A DNA stretch of 5,262 nt, from the NCBI GenBank assembly GCA_900313125.1, contig OMPZ01000276.1, positions 1-5,262 on the forward strand. The letters run 5' to 3'. Below, piece after piece: positions 5,078 to 5,262 of this stretch. The position numbers were made by a program, and so were the translations under genes. The notes under the pieces are model-generated. The model did no database searches. It saw nothing but the letters and a program-made list of their open reading frames with translations, and was not told the origin of the DNA. This DNA is from an uncultured Eubacteriales bacterium (lineage in GTDB: Bacteria > Bacillota > Clostridia > Oscillospirales > Acutalibacteraceae). Within the stretch, counting starts at the first letter, position 1; each line of letters begins with the position of its first letter.

Positions 5078-5262
5078 TCAGAAAAAGACCTTGACCGCCG
5101 TCATCAGCATCGTGTATATATCGTAGAACACATTGAATTTTTCGATGTATTCGAGGTTGTATTTCATTTTGACGGGAAGTATCTCTTCAATGTACGCCTT
5201 TTCTACATCGTCGGCTTTTTCGAGCAGCTCCTCTTCGTTTCTGAATCTGATGCTCGTCATCG
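5078..5262 (-). CDS. Bacterial sugar transferase, C-terminal fragment (cut by window edge)
   Basis: Only about the last 60 residues are inside the window; the frame stays open through the right edge, so the Met codon at 5260 is probably internal. The visible tail reads VEKAYIEEILPVKMKYNLEY followed by an aromatic YDIYTML segment and TAVKVFF at the end. This is the typical ending of the bacterial sugar transferase family (PF02397), membrane-associated phosphoglycosyltransferases that place the first sugar phosphate on undecaprenyl phosphate. In full-length members the catalytic region lies further upstream and cannot be checked here. The polymerase gene starts 46 bases downstream on the same strand, consistent with an exopolysaccharide or capsule operon. 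The assignment rests on the pattern of a short C-terminus and is therefore only moderately firm. Confidence 0.68.
   Translation of the reverse strand, partial: MTSIRFRNEEELLEKADDVEKAYIEEILPVKMKYNLEYIEKFNVFYDIYTMLMTAVKVFF

Overview
The window looks like chromosomal DNA of an anaerobic Firmicute, probably a member of the Clostridia (Ruminococcus/Oscillospiraceae-like). The clues are GC-rich coding regions beside very AT-rich spacers, strong AAGGAG-type ribosome binding sites, a tRNA gene with an encoded CCA end, a PadR-type regulator, and an AlaR/AlaT-like Lrp-aminotransferase pair. This taxonomic guess is inference; no marker gene in the window settles it.

Layout. Positions 1-760 (+ strand) hold a tRNA-Val(UAC) gene with its own intrinsic terminator, then mntP, a six-helix manganese exporter. 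Positions 759-1047 are an AT-rich spacer without a gene, containing one nested inverted repeat. Positions 1048-1720 (+ strand) are a compact, single-gene regulatory unit: a consensus promoter (TTGACA, 17 bp, TATAAT), a perfect 9-bp inverted repeat spanning the -10 and the transcription start, a leader of about 160 nt closed by a perfect 10-bp helix, a 116-residue PadR-family repressor, and two tandem intrinsic terminators.

Positions 1869-5262 (- strand, convergent with padR) read, in the order of transcription: the C-terminal end of a bacterial sugar transferase (initiating phosphoglycosyltransferase, cut by the window edge), a hairpin, an O-antigen ligase/Wzy-like polymerase of 494 residues, a short Lrp/AsnC-family regulator, and a fold-type I PLP aminotransferase. 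The first two are the usual pieces of an exopolysaccharide or capsule locus. The last two are translationally coupled through a TAATG overlap and form a regulator-enzyme pair like alaR-alaT, probably for alanine or a related amino acid. Spacings are short (46 bp, 20 bp, 1-bp overlap), so readthrough along the whole strand is possible, but the hairpin at 5049-5070 may reduce it.

Most of the window is ordinary. The parts that deserve a second look are the padR control region (operator-like dyad plus structured leader), the nested dyad at 869-928, and the hairpins lying between genes of the minus-strand unit.
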